A stretch of DNA of 64,000 bases from positions 1 to 64,000 of the forward strand of contig NZ_JMCL01000047.1 in assembly GCF_000690905.1 (NCBI RefSeq), read 5' to 3'. Made by a program: the position numbers and the translations under genes. Source of the DNA: Pseudomonas sp. Ant30-3. Its GTDB lineage: Bacteria; Pseudomonadota; Gammaproteobacteria; Pseudomonadales; Pseudomonadaceae. The notes below the pieces were generated by a model. It did no database searches. It was not told the DNA's origin and was given only the letters and a program-made list of their open reading frames with translations. Shown one piece after another: positions 1 through 10,829 of the stretch (positions are counted from its first letter, which is position 1; each line of letters opens with the position of its first letter).

Positions 1-1
1 G

Positions 2-421
2 GAGCGACGAGTGCTCGGCAGCGTCGAGATGGTCACAGTGTGCGGCGTGGGCCATCCGCTGGCGCAACAGCACAAGGTGGACCGTCAGCAACTGGCGCAA
101 CACCGGCAATTGCTGATGTCCACACAGTCCAGCGTCTACCCCGGCAGCGAGCCCGCCAGCCCGCAGGTATGGCGGGCTGACAGTTTTTACGTGATGGCCG
201 AGTGGCTGGTACGTGGCCTCGGTTGGGCGTGGTTGCCACGGCACGTTGTGCAATACCCGGCGTATCAGGGGCAGATGGTCGAACTGGACAGCGAATGGAC
301 GCCGCCGGCGCTGATCGTCGAACTGGTGTGGCGCCGCGATGAGCCCTTGGGCCCGGCCGCCCGTTGGCTGGCGGAACGTTTTGCCGTGCACTTGCAGGCG
401 ATCGGTGAGAAAAGCCGATAA
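2..421 (+). CDS. LysR-type transcriptional regulator, C-terminal part (partial)
   Basis: The reading frame is open from the left edge, so the gene starts outside the window; only about 139 C-terminal residues are visible. The fragment reads as the second half of a LysR substrate-binding domain: a predicted strand with GHPLA, a stretch ending in GLGWAWLP before the last strands, and a final helix with ARWLAERF. The DNA-binding helix-turn-helix and the effector-pocket N-terminal half are not visible, so target and ligand cannot be inferred. It ends 11 bases before waaA on the same strand, but LysR regulators and waaA have no known functional link. Confidence 0.8.
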   Translation, partial: ERRVLGSVEMVTVCGVGHPLAQQHKVDRQQLAQHRQLLMSTQSSVYPGSEPASPQVWRADSFYVMAEWLVRGLGWAWLPRHVVQYPAYQGQMVELDSEWTPPALIVELVWRRDEPLGPAARWLAERFAVHLQAIGEKSR

Positions 422-432
422 ACTCCGCCGCC

Positions 433-1704
433 ATGAATAGAACTCTCTACACCGCGCTGTTTTACCTGGGGCTGCCATTGGTAGCGATTCGGCTGTGGCT
501 GCGAGCGCGCAAAGCTCCGGCGTACGCCAAGCGCGTCGGCGAACGGTTTTCTTTCGGCTTGCCGACGATGCAATCTGGCGGCATCTGGGTGCACGCGGTG
601 TCCGTGGGCGAGAGCATTGCGGCCGCGCCGATGATTCGCGCCTTGCTGCAACGCTATCCGGCGCTGCCCGTTACCGTGACGTGCATGACCCCGACCGGCT
701 CGGAGCGCATCCAGGCACTGTTCGCCAACGAGCCACGCATTCAGCATTGCTACCTGCCGTATGACTTGCCGTGCGCAGCGGCGCGGTTTCTCGATCGGGT
801 CCAGCCGAAACTGGCAGTGATCATGGAAACCGAGCTGTGGCCCAACCATATCCATCAGTGCGCCAAGCGAGGTATTCCGGTGGCGCTGGCCAATGCGCGC
901 TTGTCCGAACGTTCGGCCAAAGGTTATGGGCGCTTCAGAAAGCTGACCGGGCCGATGCTCGCCGAGATGAGCCTGTTTGCCGTGCAAACCGAGGCGGAGG
1001 CCCAGCGTTTCCGCCATTTGGGCGCTCGTGCGGAAACTGTCGAAGTCACCGGCTCGATCAAATTCGACCTGACCATCGACCCGCAACTGCTCGAGCGCGC
1101 CGCCGTGTTGCGCGGGCAATGGCAGGCGCAGGAGCGCCCGGTGTGGATCGCCGCGAGTACCCACGATGGCGAAGACGAAGTGGTACTGGCGGCTCATCGG
1201 CGGTTGTCGGCGGATCATCCCGATGCGTTGCTGATTCTGGTACCGCGTCATCCCGAGCGTTTCAACGCCGTGTTCGAGTTGTGCCAGCAACAGGGTTTCG
1301 CCACGGTGCGTCGATCCTCCAGCGAGGCCGTGACTGCCAGCACGTCGGTGATGCTGGGCGATACCATGGGCGAGTTGCTGTTTCTCTATGCCTTGGCTGA
1401 TACAGCATTCGTCGGCGGAAGCCTTGTGGCCAACGGCGGGCATAACCTGCTGGAGCCGGCGGCACTGGCCAAACCGGTGCTGAGCGGCCCGCACCTGTTC
1501 AACTTCCTCGAAATCGCAGCGCAGTTGCGCAGCGCCGGAGCATTACAGGAAGTGGACGATGCCGAAAGCTTGGCGCTGGCGGTGCAGCGGCTGTTCGAAC
1601 TGCCGCGCGATGCGCAGCGGATGGCGGAGGCGGGGTTGCAGGTGATGCGTCGTAATCAGGGCGCGTTGCAGCGATTGCTGGATGGGTTAGGGCGTTTGAT
1701 CTGA
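433..1704 (+). CDS. waaA: 3-deoxy-D-manno-octulosonic acid (Kdo) transferase
   Basis: WaaA transfers Kdo from CMP-Kdo onto lipid IVA, the first inner-core step of lipopolysaccharide synthesis, at the cytoplasmic face of the inner membrane. The 423-aa product has the usual length. The N-terminus (about residues 5-22) is a hydrophobic anchor; the acceptor domain contains the family motif HAVSVGE and the ETELWPN motif at about residue 132; the C-terminal GT-B domain carries GGHNLLEPA at about 335-343, a donor-binding loop. The ATG at 433 is the first start after the LysR stop. Downstream lies a REP-type palindrome and then convergent tolC. Confidence 0.95.
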   Translation: MNRTLYTALFYLGLPLVAIRLWLRARKAPAYAKRVGERFSFGLPTMQSGGIWVHAVSVGESIAAAPMIRALLQRYPALPVTVTCMTPTGSERIQALFANEPRIQHCYLPYDLPCAAARFLDRVQPKLAVIMETELWPNHIHQCAKRGIPVALANARLSERSAKGYGRFRKLTGPMLAEMSLFAVQTEAEAQRFRHLGARAETVEVTGSIKFDLTIDPQLLERAAVLRGQWQAQERPVWIAASTHDGEDEVVLAAHRRLSADHPDALLILVPRHPERFNAVFELCQQQGFATVRRSSSEAVTASTSVMLGDTMGELLFLYALADTAFVGGSLVANGGHNLLEPAALAKPVLSGPHLFNFLEIAAQLRSAGALQEVDDAESLALAVQRLFELPRDAQRMAEAGLQVMRRNQGALQRLLDGLGRLI

Positions 1705-1708
1705 AACA

Positions 1709-1817
1709 CTGTGGCGAGGGGATTTATCCCCGTGGGCTGCGTAGCGGCCCCGAATGTTTACGACGTCTTCGCCGCCGAACGGGGCGGTGCGACGTTCGCT
1801 AAATCCCCTCGCCACAG
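1709..1817. repeat. REP-type inverted repeat (GTGGCGAGGGG family)
   Basis: The arms GTGGCGAGGGGAT (from 1711) and ATCCCCTCGCCAC (to about 1815) are inverted around a less symmetric centre that includes TATCCCCG. It sits between convergent waaA and tolC. The same family recurs at 51583-51698. It could act as a bidirectional transcription end or mRNA stabiliser; that is inference. Confidence 0.85.
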
Positions 1818-1836
1818 AATGTATTCCATTCGGAGG

Positions 1837-3270
1837 TTAAGGCCGGGCCTTGAGTTGTTCGGCCGCAGCCTTGGCCAGATCCGGCGGGAGGAAATCCTTG
1901 TCCGGATTGTAGTCAGCCTTGAGATAACGCTTCAGGTCCTCCAGATCCCCCGGGTTCAACGTGCCGGCCGCTTGCTTCAGGCGCAGGTTGTCGAGGATGT
2001 AGTCGTAACGGGTGTTGTTGTAGTTGCGCACCGAGGTGTACAGCTGACGCTGGGCATCCAGCACGTCGACGATGTTGCGCGTCCCCACCTGATAACCGAT
2101 CTCGGTCGCTTCCACCGCGCTCTGGTTGGAGATGATCGACTGTTTGCGCGCCTGCACCTGTTCCACATCGGTATTCACCGCGCGGTGCAGGTTGCGAGTG
2201 TTCTCCACCACTTGCCGACGCAGACCTTCGCGCTGTTGCTCGGTCTGATTCAAGCGCGCATAAGACTCACGCACCTGTGAGCTGGTCAGGCCGCCACTGT
2301 AGATCGGAATATTCAGCTGCAACGCCAGGGTGCGCTGCTCGACCGGGCCACCGTAAGCCTGGCCGAACGCGTTGGGGTTGCTGAAACCGAAGGAATCGTT
2401 GTCGCCCTTTTCGTAGCGCGCTACCGCATCCACGGTCGGCGCATGCCCGGCCTTGCGCTGCTTGAGGGTTTCTTCGGCGGCGCTGACGGCGTAGTTGCTG
2501 GCCAGCAGGTTGAGGTTCTGGCGGGCGGCGGTGTCGACCCACGACTTGGCGTCATTCGGCGCCGGCGGCAAAATCGGCAAGGTGTGGACGATGCCTTGGA
2601 TCGAGTTGTACTGACGGTTGGTCAGGGTGATCAACGCTTCGAACGCGTCATCCACCTGACGCTGCGCGACAATCCGGTTGGCCCGCGCGGTGTCGTAGCT
2701 GGCCTGGGATTGCAGCACATCGGTCTTGTCCGACAGGCCGACGTCAAAGCGCTCGTTGGACTGATCGAGCTGACGCTTGAACGCGGCTTCTTCGGCTTTG
2801 GTCGACGCCAGGTTGTCCTGACTGCGCAGCACGTTGAAATAGCTTTCCGCGCTTTGCAGAATCAGGTTTTGCTCGGTCGCCGACAGTTGCAGCGCGGCCT
2901 GCTCGTTGACGTCCTTGGCCGCCTGATACTGGAACCAGCGATCAGCGCGAAACAGTGGCTGGGAAAGCGTTGCCTGATAAGAATTGGCGCTGCGGCTGGC
3001 CACGGCTGACGGCTGGTTGATGTCGGTGCGCACATCGGCGATCTGGCCACCACCGGACAGGTTCGGCAGCAGCCCGGCCCGCGCCTGGGGCACGACTTCC
3101 TTCTGCGCGCCGTATTGCGCGCGGGCAGCGGCGAGGTCGGCGTTGTTGTCTACCGCTTCCTGATAAACGCTGACCAGATCGGTATAGGTGGATAAGGGCG
3201 CTTCGGCAGCCCAGGCCATTCCATTGGAAGCACAAGACACGGCAAGGGCCAGTGAAAGTTTGCGCAGCAT
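1837..3270 (-). CDS. tolC: TolC family outer-membrane efflux protein
   Basis: This 477-aa protein is a TolC-type outer-membrane channel. It forms the exit duct for type I secretion and RND/ABC efflux pumps, as a trimer spanning outer membrane and periplasm. A signal peptide is visible (positively charged start, hydrophobic core, cleavage after AWA near residue 21). The mature part has two homologous halves of long amphipathic helices rich in Q, A, L and R; each half has the YFNVLRSQDNL / RRQVVENTRNL type helix, and the GTRNIVDVLDAQRQL segment typical of the second repeat lies near residue 395. It is divergent from thiC. No pump or membrane-fusion gene is adjacent, as in other pseudomonads where this tolC stands alone. 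Confidence 0.93.
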   Translation of the reverse strand: MLRKLSLALAVSCASNGMAWAAEAPLSTYTDLVSVYQEAVDNNADLAAARAQYGAQKEVVPQARAGLLPNLSGGGQIADVRTDINQPSAVASRSANSYQATLSQPLFRADRWFQYQAAKDVNEQAALQLSATEQNLILQSAESYFNVLRSQDNLASTKAEEAAFKRQLDQSNERFDVGLSDKTDVLQSQASYDTARANRIVAQRQVDDAFEALITLTNRQYNSIQGIVHTLPILPPAPNDAKSWVDTAARQNLNLLASNYAVSAAEETLKQRKAGHAPTVDAVARYEKGDNDSFGFSNPNAFGQAYGGPVEQRTLALQLNIPIYSGGLTSSQVRESYARLNQTEQQREGLRRQVVENTRNLHRAVNTDVEQVQARKQSIISNQSAVEATEIGYQVGTRNIVDVLDAQRQLYTSVRNYNNTRYDYILDNLRLKQAAGTLNPGDLEDLKRYLKADYNPDKDFLPPDLAKAAAEQLKARP

Positions 3271-3437
3271 GCGGCCATCCCTAAAAATTACACTGATGAT
3301 TCGCGCCGGTTCGCAGCGCGACGTTGTCGATTCTGATGCGCAGCTTCAATCTGCTGCGCGGCGTAGCGAGTGTAGTTGCGCACACGTTCGGCAACAATCC
3401 TGTAATTGCGCCATTCATCACGGTGTTCGCTGCGGTG

Positions 3438-3467
3438 TTGGCGTTCTTTGTCAGTTGTGTCTAGACT
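3438..3467 (+). promoter_or_regulatory. Candidate sigma-70 promoter of thiC leader
   Basis: TTGGCG at 3438-3443 and TAGACT at 3462-3467 are separated by 18 bases. Transcription would begin just before the first aptamer stem (3476), which fits a riboswitch leader. The match to consensus is moderate, so the call rests mainly on position. Confidence 0.4.
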
Positions 3468-3473
3468 GGCCGG

Positions 3474-5635
<2,162 letters not shown>

Positions 5636-5647
5636 TCTGACCTGAAA

Positions 5648-5672
5648 GGATGGGGCCTGCACAGGCCCCATC
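5648..5672 (+). terminator. Hairpin after thiC
   Basis: GATGGGGCCTG-CACAGGCCCCATC forms a strong GC-rich stem 13 bases after the thiC stop. There is no T run behind it; it abuts a REP palindrome. It may attenuate or end transcription before cytX. Confidence 0.5.
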
Positions 5673-5744
5673 GCCAGCAGGCTGGCTCCCACAGTGGATT
5701 TGTGGCGTTCACAAGTCCCCTGTGGGAGCCAGCCTGCTGGCGAT
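5670..5744. repeat. REP-type palindrome (GCCAGCAGGCTGGCTCCCACA family)
   Basis: ATCGCCAGCAGGCTGGCTCC (5670-5689) is repeated inverted as GGAGCCAGCCTGCTGGCGAT ending at 5744. The same family occurs at 9998-10073. It lies between thiC and cytX, and an apparent N-terminal extension of the cytX frame runs through it, which argues against that extension. Confidence 0.92.
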
Positions 5745-5786
5745 AGCGATCAAAAGAACAACAAATGTCCCTCTGAGATAACACCC

Positions 5787-7079
5787 TTGAGCATTCAACC
5801 CAGCACTTATTCCCCCGACATCGCCGTGCCTGCCAACAAGCGTGTGTTCGGCGGTCGCGATCTTTTTACCCTGTGGTTCTCCCTCGGCATCGGCCTGATG
5901 GTGCTGCAGACCGGCGCACTGCTCGCACCAGGTCTGGGCCTGTCCGGTTCGCTGCTGGCGATTTTCCTCGGCACGTTGGTTGGTGTTCTGCTGCTCGCCG
6001 CCGTCGGCGTGATCGGCAGTGACACCGGCTTGTCCTCGATGGCTGCCCTCAAGCTCAGCCTCGGCAAACATGGCGCAAGCCTGCCGGCGGTGCTGAATTT
6101 GCTGCAACTGATCGGTTGGGGCTCGTTTGAAATCATCGTCATGCGCGACGCCGCCACGCTGCTCGGCGCTCGTGCGTTCAGCGAAGGCGGCCTGCTTGCG
6201 AATCCACTGCTGTGGACCGTGTTTTTTGGTGGCCTGGCGACCTTGCTGGCCGTCAGCGGTCCGCTAACCTTTGTTCGGCAGATCCTGCGCAAGTGGGGCA
6301 TCTGGCTGCTGCTGGCGGCGTGCATCTGGTTGACTTGGAATCTGTTCGCCAAAGCTGATCTGGCGGCATTGTGGGCACAGGCCGGTGACGGCTCGATGCC
6401 GTTCGCGGTGGGTTTCGACATCGCGATCGCCATGCCGCTGTCGTGGTTACCGCTGATTGCCGACTATTCGCGTTTTGGCAAGCGAGCGACAAACGTTTTC
6501 GGCGGCACTGCGATCGGCTTCTTTATCGGTAATTTCTGGCTGATGAGCCTCGGCGTCGCCTACACCCTGGCGTTCGCGCCGAGCGGTGAAGTGAATGCGT
6601 TGCTGTTGGCGCTGGCCGGTGCCGGTCTGGGCATTCCACTGTTGCTGATTCTGCTTGATGAGTCGGAAAACGCCTTCGCCGATATTCACTCGGCGGCGGT
6701 GTCCAGCGGGATTCTGCTGCGCTTGAAAGTCGAGCACCTGGCACTGGCCATCGGTGTGATCTGCACCTTGATCGCCTTGCTGGCACCGTTGGCCCAGTAT
6801 CAAAACTTTCTGCTGTTGATCGGCTCGGTGTTCGCGCCGCTGTTCGGTGTGGTGCTGGTGGATCACTTCATCCTGCGCAAACGCAGTGCCCAGGTCGCGT
6901 CAGCCGCATTGCGCTGGCCGGCGCTGCTTGCCTGGCTGGGCGGGGTGAGCACGTATCATTTGCTGGCGAATCTGTATCCGGACATTGGCGCAACCCTGCC
7001 AGCGTTGATCGTGGCAGGGCTGCTGCAGCTGGTGCTCGGTCGAGCCTTCAGCTACGGCCGGGAAACAGCTCGGGTTTGA
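5787..7079 (+). CDS. cytX: Putative hydroxymethylpyrimidine transporter CytX
   Basis: A 430-aa membrane protein of the nucleobase:cation symporter-1 (cytosine permease) family, in the CytX branch associated with uptake of the thiamine precursor HMP. Around twelve hydrophobic segments can be seen, starting with the segment after GGRDLFTLWFSLGIGLMVLQ and the family-typical GLSGSLLAIFLGTLVGVLLL; the SWLPLIADYSRF motif near residue 215 is characteristic of this family. The TTG at 5787 is preferred: it has GAG about ten bases upstream and gives the normal length, whereas starts nearer 5694 would translate a REP palindrome. Location after thiC supports thiamine precursor salvage. The last 32 bases overlap the convergent gene's end. 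Confidence 0.88.
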   Translation: MSIQPSTYSPDIAVPANKRVFGGRDLFTLWFSLGIGLMVLQTGALLAPGLGLSGSLLAIFLGTLVGVLLLAAVGVIGSDTGLSSMAALKLSLGKHGASLPAVLNLLQLIGWGSFEIIVMRDAATLLGARAFSEGGLLANPLLWTVFFGGLATLLAVSGPLTFVRQILRKWGIWLLLAACIWLTWNLFAKADLAALWAQAGDGSMPFAVGFDIAIAMPLSWLPLIADYSRFGKRATNVFGGTAIGFFIGNFWLMSLGVAYTLAFAPSGEVNALLLALAGAGLGIPLLLILLDESENAFADIHSAAVSSGILLRLKVEHLALAIGVICTLIALLAPLAQYQNFLLLIGSVFAPLFGVVLVDHFILRKRSAQVASAALRWPALLAWLGGVSTYHLLANLYPDIGATLPALIVAGLLQLVLGRAFSYGRETARV

Positions 7080-7794
7080 GGATGCCGTTCAGGCGCGGAT
7101 AAGGGATCTTCAATTCGACGTGACCCAGCGCATACGGTGCGATGGTGCTGGTTTCGTACTTGAGGATCACGCCGCCGTAGGTCAGCGCCACGTTCGGGGT
7201 TTTCTGGAATTGCCACTGCTTGAGGAATTCCGGTTCCTGATCGAGCTTGGTGCTGATCAACCAGCTGTTGTGCGCCACTTGCGCCGCTTTCCAGAATGCT
7301 TCTTCCTGGCCCGGCAGCAACATGTCCGACAGCGTCAGCACTTTATGCTGCTGGCGCGAATAGTTGATGAAACTGCGACCCGGCGTGCCATGCGCACCGC
7401 CGGTGTCCAGGTAGCTGGAAAACTCGATGATCACCAAGCCGTCATGCTGCTCGCGTACTTTCGCTTGCAGGTAGCTGCTGTTGCGTGGGCCTGCATTGCG
7501 CAGGAACTCGTCGCGATAGGCGGCCAGGGTAGGCGCCACCGGTGCGTCGGGGGCAGTGCGGGTCATTTGCAGCAGGCGTTTTTCAACGATGCCGTCCAGT
7601 TGCGGTTCGCCGGGAAAACGCAGCGTGTCGATGTTCACCAGCGGACAATCCTGACTGGCGCAGCCGGGTTTCAGTTGTTCGGAAGCATCGCGGGTGGTCT
7701 CCAGCGGCGCCCGATAGTTGGGCTGGAACAAACTCTGGCAGGCGCCCAGGGTCAGGGCGATTGCAGCCACGGAGGCGATTTTAAAAAGCGACAT
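7048..7794 (-). CDS. RsiV-like / DUF3298 family lipoprotein
   Basis: A 248-aa predicted lipoprotein: the N-terminus has a short hydrophobic segment followed by the lipobox LGAC (Cys19), so it should be lipid-anchored, probably in the outer membrane. The mature part matches the arrangement DUF4163 (PdaC-like) then DUF3298: the YLDTGGAHGTPG motif near residue 130, and the closing PYALGHVELKIPYPRL segment are typical. DUF3298 proteins include the anti-sigma factor RsiV and peptidoglycan deacetylase regions that bind lysozyme or murein; whether this lipoprotein does so is unknown. No sigma factor gene is adjacent. It converges on cytX with a 32-base overlap. Confidence 0.8.
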   Translation of the reverse strand: MSLFKIASVAAIALTLGACQSLFQPNYRAPLETTRDASEQLKPGCASQDCPLVNIDTLRFPGEPQLDGIVEKRLLQMTRTAPDAPVAPTLAAYRDEFLRNAGPRNSSYLQAKVREQHDGLVIIEFSSYLDTGGAHGTPGRSFINYSRQQHKVLTLSDMLLPGQEEAFWKAAQVAHNSWLISTKLDQEPEFLKQWQFQKTPNVALTYGGVILKYETSTIAPYALGHVELKIPYPRLNGILKPELFPGRS

Positions 7795-8008
7795 GGGCGT
7801 CCTTCATAAAACAGGGAAAGGCGAAAAGTTACCCGCTTCGACTGCCAGCGAGGGAATCAGTTCGCCACTAAGCTCATTAGAGTTGCTTTCGCCCTCACCG
7901 TCTATCCCGCTGGCTGGAAAGGGGCTGCATCAAAGGTCGCGAGCGCGTTAGGATGGCGCGAAGTCGAGGCTGGAGCTTCGCAACGGATTTGTTTAAACGA
8001 GGATTGTC

Positions 8009-8626
8009 ATGACTGATTTTGCCAACGCCATTCCGTCCGCCGTCGAGATCGTCCGGCGCGAAAAGTGCTACGAGGGTTTTTACAAGCTCGATCGCGTGCA
8101 CTTGCGCCACGAATTGTTCGCTGGCGGCATGAGTCGCGAAATCAATCGGGAAGTGTTTGTCCGCCACGACGCCGTGTGTGTGCTGCCGTACGACCCGCAG
8201 CGCGACGAAGTGGTGCTGATCGAGCAGTTTCGCGTGGGCGCCATGGGCAAGACGGATAACCCGTGGCTGATTGAGCTGGTCGCCGGTCTGATCGACAAGG
8301 ATGAAGTGCCGGAAGAAGTTGCTCACCGCGAGGCGCAGGAGGAAGCTGGGCTGGTATTCGGGGCGCTGTGGCCGATGACCAAATATTTTCCATCGCCGGG
8401 CGGCAGCAATGAATTCGTGCATTTGTACCTGGGGCGTTGCGAGACAACCGGGGCTGGCGGCCTGCATGGGCTGGAGGAAGAAGCGGAAGATATTCGCGTG
8501 ACGGTGTGGGCTTTCGAAGATGCCCTGCAAGCCGTGCGCGACGGACGTATTGCCAACGCGGCCAGCATCATCGCCTTGCAATGGTTGGCGTTGAACCGCG
8601 CTGAAGTGAGGGGGTTATGGTCGTAA
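8009..8626 (+). CDS. nudF: ADP-ribose pyrophosphatase (Nudix hydrolase)
   Basis: NudF hydrolyses ADP-ribose and related nucleoside diphosphate sugars to AMP and a sugar phosphate. The 205-aa protein has the full Nudix box: G-LIDKD-E-VPEEVAH-REAQEEAGL at about residues 92-113, with the metal-binding REAQEE core. The N-terminal strand and IEQFRVG segment match the dimeric ADP-ribose pyrophosphatases. It starts a same-strand series with a DUF1249 gene, cpdA, yqiA and parE, an order conserved from E. coli to Pseudomonas. Its stop overlaps the next start by ten bases. Confidence 0.96.
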   Translation: MTDFANAIPSAVEIVRREKCYEGFYKLDRVHLRHELFAGGMSREINREVFVRHDAVCVLPYDPQRDEVVLIEQFRVGAMGKTDNPWLIELVAGLIDKDEVPEEVAHREAQEEAGLVFGALWPMTKYFPSPGGSNEFVHLYLGRCETTGAGGLHGLEEEAEDIRVTVWAFEDALQAVRDGRIANAASIIALQWLALNRAEVRGLWS

Positions 8627-9069
8627 ACAAGCTGCGCGATCGCTATCGGGTTGACCTTGTAAGCCTGCAAGCCTCCTGCGAGGCCAACTACGCACGCCTC
8701 ATGCGACTGCTGCCGGACATGCGCAGCGAGCCGGCGGCACGGCGCATTGCCGTGACCCACGGTGATCAGATGCTGGGCGTGCTTGCCCTCGAAGTGCTGC
8801 AGGTCTGCCCGTACACCACCACCCTGCAAGTGCGCCAGGAACACAGCCTGCCGTGGCTGCCGGTGCCGCAACTGGAAGTTCAGGTCTATCACGACGCCTG
8901 CATGGCCGAAGTGGTCAGTGCCGAGCATGCACGACGTTTCCGCGGCATCTATCCTTACCCGAACGCCGCGATGCACCAGCCGGACGAGAAAGCCCAGCTG
9001 AACCTGTTCCTCGGCGAGTGGTTAAGCCATTGTCTCGCGCTGGGGCATGAGTACGAAGTCGTACGCTAA
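8617..9069 (+). CDS. DUF1249 family protein (YqiB-like)
   Basis: A 150-aa protein of the DUF1249/YqiB family, no signal peptide or membrane segment seen. It overlaps nudF by ten bases and precedes cpdA, exactly the position of yqiB in E. coli. The conserved family stretch with RYRVDLVSLQASCEANYARL lies at the N-terminus (about residues 7-26) and HARRFRGIYPYPN near residue 107. The biochemical role is not known; context only suggests co-expression with nucleotide and cAMP turnover enzymes. Confidence 0.9.
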   Translation: MVVNKLRDRYRVDLVSLQASCEANYARLMRLLPDMRSEPAARRIAVTHGDQMLGVLALEVLQVCPYTTTLQVRQEHSLPWLPVPQLEVQVYHDACMAEVVSAEHARRFRGIYPYPNAAMHQPDEKAQLNLFLGEWLSHCLALGHEYEVVR

Positions 9070-9165
9070 GTGTGAACTGCGTCAGGTTCATGCGTTCCTC
9101 TTTTGATCATCCCCCAGCATAATCGCGGCATTCATCCATCCCGTGACCAGCCCTGGGAGAACGCC

Positions 9166-9981
9166 TTGCCGAGCGTATCGACATTGACCACCGCCGATTC
9201 GGCGCTGCTGGTGCAGCTCACCGACAGCCATTTGTTTGCCGAAGCGGACGGTACGTTGCTGGGCATGAAAACCCGCGAGAGCCTGCAACAGGTGATCGAA
9301 CTGGTCAGGCAGCAGCAGCCGCAGATCGACCTGATCGTCGCCAGCGGCGATATTTCCCAGGATGGCACGCTGGAGTCCTATCAGCAGTTTCGCGATCTGA
9401 CCCGCCAGCTTGATGCGCCGGCCCGCTGGATTCCGGGCAACCACGATGAACCACAGATCATGGCCGAGGCTGCGGTGCAAACAGCGTTGCTGGAGCCGGT
9501 GGTGGACGTCGGCAACTGGCGCGTGACCTTGCTCGATTCAGCGGTGCCGGGCTCGGTGCCGGGGTTTTTGCAGGACGAACAGTTGCAACTGCTGGCCTGC
9601 TCGCTGAGCGAGGCACCGGAGCGCCATCATCTGGTGTGTTTTCACCATAACCCAGTCCCCATCGGGTGTCCGTGGATGGCGGCGATCGGCTTGCGCAATC
9701 CCGAAGCGTTGTTTGCCGTAATCGATCGTTTTCCGCAGGCGCGCGCGGTGCTTTGGGGGCATGTGCATCAGGAATTCGACGAGATTCGTAACGGCGTGCG
9801 TCTGATGGCTTCACCGTCGACCTGCATTCAGTTCGAACCGGGCAGTGAAGATTTCAAGGTGGGGACGCAGGCGCCGGGGTATCGGTGGTTGCGGCTATTG
9901 CCCGATGGCCAAATTGAAACCGGGGTAGAGCGGGTAATCGGGTTTGAGTTCGATGTTGATTACGGCTCGAACGGCTACTGA
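9166..9981 (+). CDS. cpdA: 3',5'-cyclic-AMP phosphodiesterase CpdA
   Basis: CpdA hydrolyses cAMP to AMP and so limits Crp/Vfr signalling. The 271-aa protein carries all class III calcineurin-like metallophosphoesterase motifs: D-S-H (Asp20, His22), GDISQDG, GNHDE, HHNPVP and GHVHQEF, which bind the two metal ions. The TTG at 9166 is chosen because GGGAGA lies six bases before it and the product then matches the family's N-terminus and length; starts at 9103 would add 21 residues without family support. It belongs to the nudF-parE gene series; a REP palindrome follows. Confidence 0.95.
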   Translation: MPSVSTLTTADSALLVQLTDSHLFAEADGTLLGMKTRESLQQVIELVRQQQPQIDLIVASGDISQDGTLESYQQFRDLTRQLDAPARWIPGNHDEPQIMAEAAVQTALLEPVVDVGNWRVTLLDSAVPGSVPGFLQDEQLQLLACSLSEAPERHHLVCFHHNPVPIGCPWMAAIGLRNPEALFAVIDRFPQARAVLWGHVHQEFDEIRNGVRLMASPSTCIQFEPGSEDFKVGTQAPGYRWLRLLPDGQIETGVERVIGFEFDVDYGSNGY

Positions 9982-9997
9982 ATATCTGCGGTGCTGC

Positions 9998-10073
9998 CAT
10001 CGCCAGCAGGCTGGCTCCCACATTGAATCTGCGTGGTGCACAGAACCCTGTGGGAGCCAGCCTGCTGGCGATG
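9998..10073. repeat. REP-type palindrome (GCCAGCAGGCTGGCTCCCACA family)
   Basis: CATCGCCAGCAGGCTGGCTC is repeated inverted as GAGCCAGCCTGCTGGCGATG, with a spacer of about 35 bases. Nearly the same element lies at 5670-5744. It separates cpdA and yqiA. Confidence 0.92.
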
Positions 10074-10167
10074 GCGTCCGCTCGGACGACATCAATGCCA
10101 CGGATATCCCCGATCCCCCCAACACCTGTAAACTCCGCCTTCTTTACCCAAGGCACAGGGAGCTCAG

Positions 10168-10776
10168 ATGTCCGGTTCGATCCTTTATATTCACGGTTTC
10201 AACAGCGCGCCTTCGTCGAAGAAGGCCTGTCAGTTGATCGACGTGATGGGCCGTCTGGGCTTGGGTGATCATTTGCGTGTGCCGGCGCTGCATCACCATC
10301 CGCGCGAGGCCATCGGTCAGCTCGAAGAGGCGATTTTGCAGCTGGGGCGGCCATTGCTGGTCGGCAGCTCACTCGGCGGCTACTATGCGACTCACCTGGC
10401 CGAGCGCCATGGCCTCAAGGCTCTGTTGATCAACCCTGCCGTCAGCCCGCACCGGATGTTCGATGGGTACCTGGGCACGCAGAAAAACCTGTACACCGAA
10501 GAAACCTGGGAATTGACCCATGACCACGTTGCGGCACTGGCCGAACTGGAAGTGCCGGCTCCCCAGGACCCGCAGCGCTTTCAGGTGTGGTTGCAGACCG
10601 GCGACGAAACGCTCGATTATCGCCTCGCCCAGCAGTATTACCGAGCCTGTGCCCTGCGCATCCAGGCCGGTGGCGATCACAGTTTTCAGGGCTTTGCCGC
10701 GCAACTCCCGGCAATGCTGAGTTTTGCCGGCATCGGCGCAGATGTGTATCAGTCGATCGATTTCACTGCACTGTGA
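10168..10776 (+). CDS. yqiA: YqiA family esterase (alpha/beta hydrolase)
   Basis: A 202-aa alpha/beta-hydrolase of the YqiA/UPF0227 family; the E. coli member hydrolyses short acyl and palmitoyl-CoA esters. Visible features: N-terminal ILYIHGFNSAP with the oxyanion-hole HGF, nucleophile elbow GSSLGG with Ser68, LLINPAVSP after it, and the terminal GGDHSFQGF carrying the catalytic His. No signal peptide, so cytoplasmic. It lies between cpdA and parE as in E. coli. Confidence 0.93.
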   Translation: MSGSILYIHGFNSAPSSKKACQLIDVMGRLGLGDHLRVPALHHHPREAIGQLEEAILQLGRPLLVGSSLGGYYATHLAERHGLKALLINPAVSPHRMFDGYLGTQKNLYTEETWELTHDHVAALAELEVPAPQDPQRFQVWLQTGDETLDYRLAQQYYRACALRIQAGGDHSFQGFAAQLPAMLSFAGIGADVYQSIDFTAL

Positions 10777-10829
10777 GTCCGCCTGCTTTGACAGACCTTT
10801 TTTTCTACAGACACTGACGACGAGACCCT

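Noticed and set aside
1711..2280. 189-codon plus-strand frame starting in the REP-like element
   Set aside because: It overlaps tolC in antisense and begins in a repeat; no protein family is recognisable.
5694..5786. Longer N-terminus for CytX
   Set aside because: It would translate a REP palindrome; the TTG at 5787 gives the family length.
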